Source: Dryomyza anilis
Taxonomy: Eukaryota > Arthropoda > Insecta > Diptera > Dryomyzidae
DNA: 64,000 nt
Direction: 5' to 3'
Assembly (NCBI GenBank): GCA_951804985.1
Contig: OX638132.1
Location: 43,252,791 to 43,316,790, forward strand
Shown here: in pieces, positions 63,101 through 64,000 of the stretch
Position numbering within the stretch: position 1 is the first letter of the stretch
Layout: each line of letters begins with the position of its first letter
Notes under the pieces: model-generated
Told to the model about the DNA's origin: nothing
The model's database searches: none
The model's input: the letters and a program-made list of their open reading frames with translations, nothing else
Translations under genes and position numbers: made by a program

Positions 63101-64000
63101 TTTATAATCTATTTTTGCCCATTTAATTCCAATATAAATCATTATTATCGGCACAGGGGTTCTTGACAATTCACTGCTCAAACTTAAATTGCTCATAACT
63201 CCGAAAATACGCGTCGTAGAGGCCTCAAAGTTGGCACATTTTGTAATCTATTCTTGCCCTTTTAATTCTAATATAAATCATAATAAACGGCGGAAGGGTT
63301 CTTGAGGAATCACGTGTCAAATTTAAAATGCTCATAACTCCGTAAATACACGTCGCAGAGGCCTCAAAGTTGGTACATTTTATAATCTATTTTTGGCCTT
63401 TTCATTCTAATATAACTCATTATAATCGGCGCAAGGGTTCTTGAGAAGTCACGTCTCAAATTTAAAATGCTCATAACTCCGTAAATACGCGTCGTAGAGG
63501 CCTCAAAATTGGAACATTTTGTAATCTATTCTTGCCCTTTTAATTCTAATATAAATCATAATAAACGGCGGAAGGGTTCTTGAGGAATCACGTGTCAAAT
63601 TTAAAATGCTCATAACTCCGTAAATACACGTCGCAGAGGCCTCAAAGTTGGTACATTTTATAATCTATTCTTGCACTTTTAATTCTAATATAAATCATTA
63701 TAAATGGCGGAACGGTTCTTGAGAAATCACGTCTCAAATTTTAAATGCTCATAACTCCGTAAATACGAGTTGTAGAGGCCTTAAGTTGGCACATTTTGTA
63801 ATTTATTTTTGCCCTTTTAATTCCAATATAAATCATTATAATCGGCGCATGTGGTTATTGAGAAAACACGTCTCAAACATAAAATGCTTATAACTTCGTA
63901 AATACAAGTCGTAGAGGCCCCAAAGTTTGTACATTTTATAATCTATTTTTGCCCTTTTAATTCTAATATAACTCATTATAATCGGCGCAAGGGTTCTTGA
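60158..64000 (-). repeat. Minus-oriented 139-bp satellite block, runs off the window
   Basis: About 27 monomers. To about 63,140 it repeats 55,556-58,800. Then, instead of switching polarity at TATTATCGG, it continues in minus sense (TATTATCGGCACAGGGG). This shows what the uninverted continuation looks like. The GGATTATAAGAATTTATA-type segment is present three times at 62,835-62,890 rather than twice. Monomers near 63,250 and 63,545 are near-identical duplicates. No gene is seen. Confidence 0.95.

Overview
The window is a eukaryotic, strongly A+T-rich block of satellite DNA with no intact gene, no tRNA or rRNA gene and no CRISPR array. Almost every base belongs to one 139-bp tandem monomer. 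In its forward orientation the monomer runs GAGGCCTCTACGAC, then ATTTACGGAGTTATGAGC, TTGAGA..TCTCAAGAACC, TTGCGCCGATTATAATG, GAATTAAAAGGGCAAA and ACAAAATGTGCCAACTTT. The only protein-coding material is eleven copies of a degraded hAT-superfamily transposase C-terminus, which fits an animal-like, probably invertebrate, heterochromatic or centromeric/pericentromeric locus. The species cannot be determined from the sequence.

Left domain (about 1-29,714): all monomers point the same way (+). They are organised into higher-order repeats of about 3-5 kb, recognised by a diagnostic monomer variant at 3364, 7386, 12237, 16199, 19418, 22086, 25252 and, diverged, near 27812. Four units carry a large, almost pure array of a 9-bp minisatellite (ATTATAATA) of about 880, 600, 680 and 355 bp. 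Each array is preceded by the same small hairpin. From 17 to 25.5 kb the higher-order unit is a 2,668-bp tandem triplication without the minisatellite. The last stretch, 26.4-29.7 kb, is more diverged and holds what look like unexpanded precursors of the minisatellite.

Right domain (29,740-64,000): the array changes polarity repeatedly. Eleven times the order is plus-oriented satellite, then a hAT fragment (transposase remnant on the minus strand), then minus-oriented satellite. The hAT fragment therefore sits at the centre of a satellite inverted repeat, like a fold-back element. Copies 1, 10 and 11 keep the left hAT terminus (CAGGAGCCACCTT). Copies 2-9 share one identical truncation junction. 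This indicates one insertion amplified passively with the satellite rather than eleven transpositions. Two consecutive units (about 30.7-38.7 and 38.7-46.6 kb) are near-identical at an offset of 7,964 bp. A shortened third copy follows to about 51.9 kb, and a different pair of about 4.6-4.75 kb units occupies 54.2-63.1 kb.

Nothing here looks like a working gene system. The interest lies in the evolution of the array: a captured hAT remnant at palindrome centres, independent low-complexity expansions at the same place in the monomer, a dyad repeated in most monomers, and very recent multi-kilobase duplications. All comparisons were made by eye, so block boundaries may be off by a few bases and no percent identities are given.
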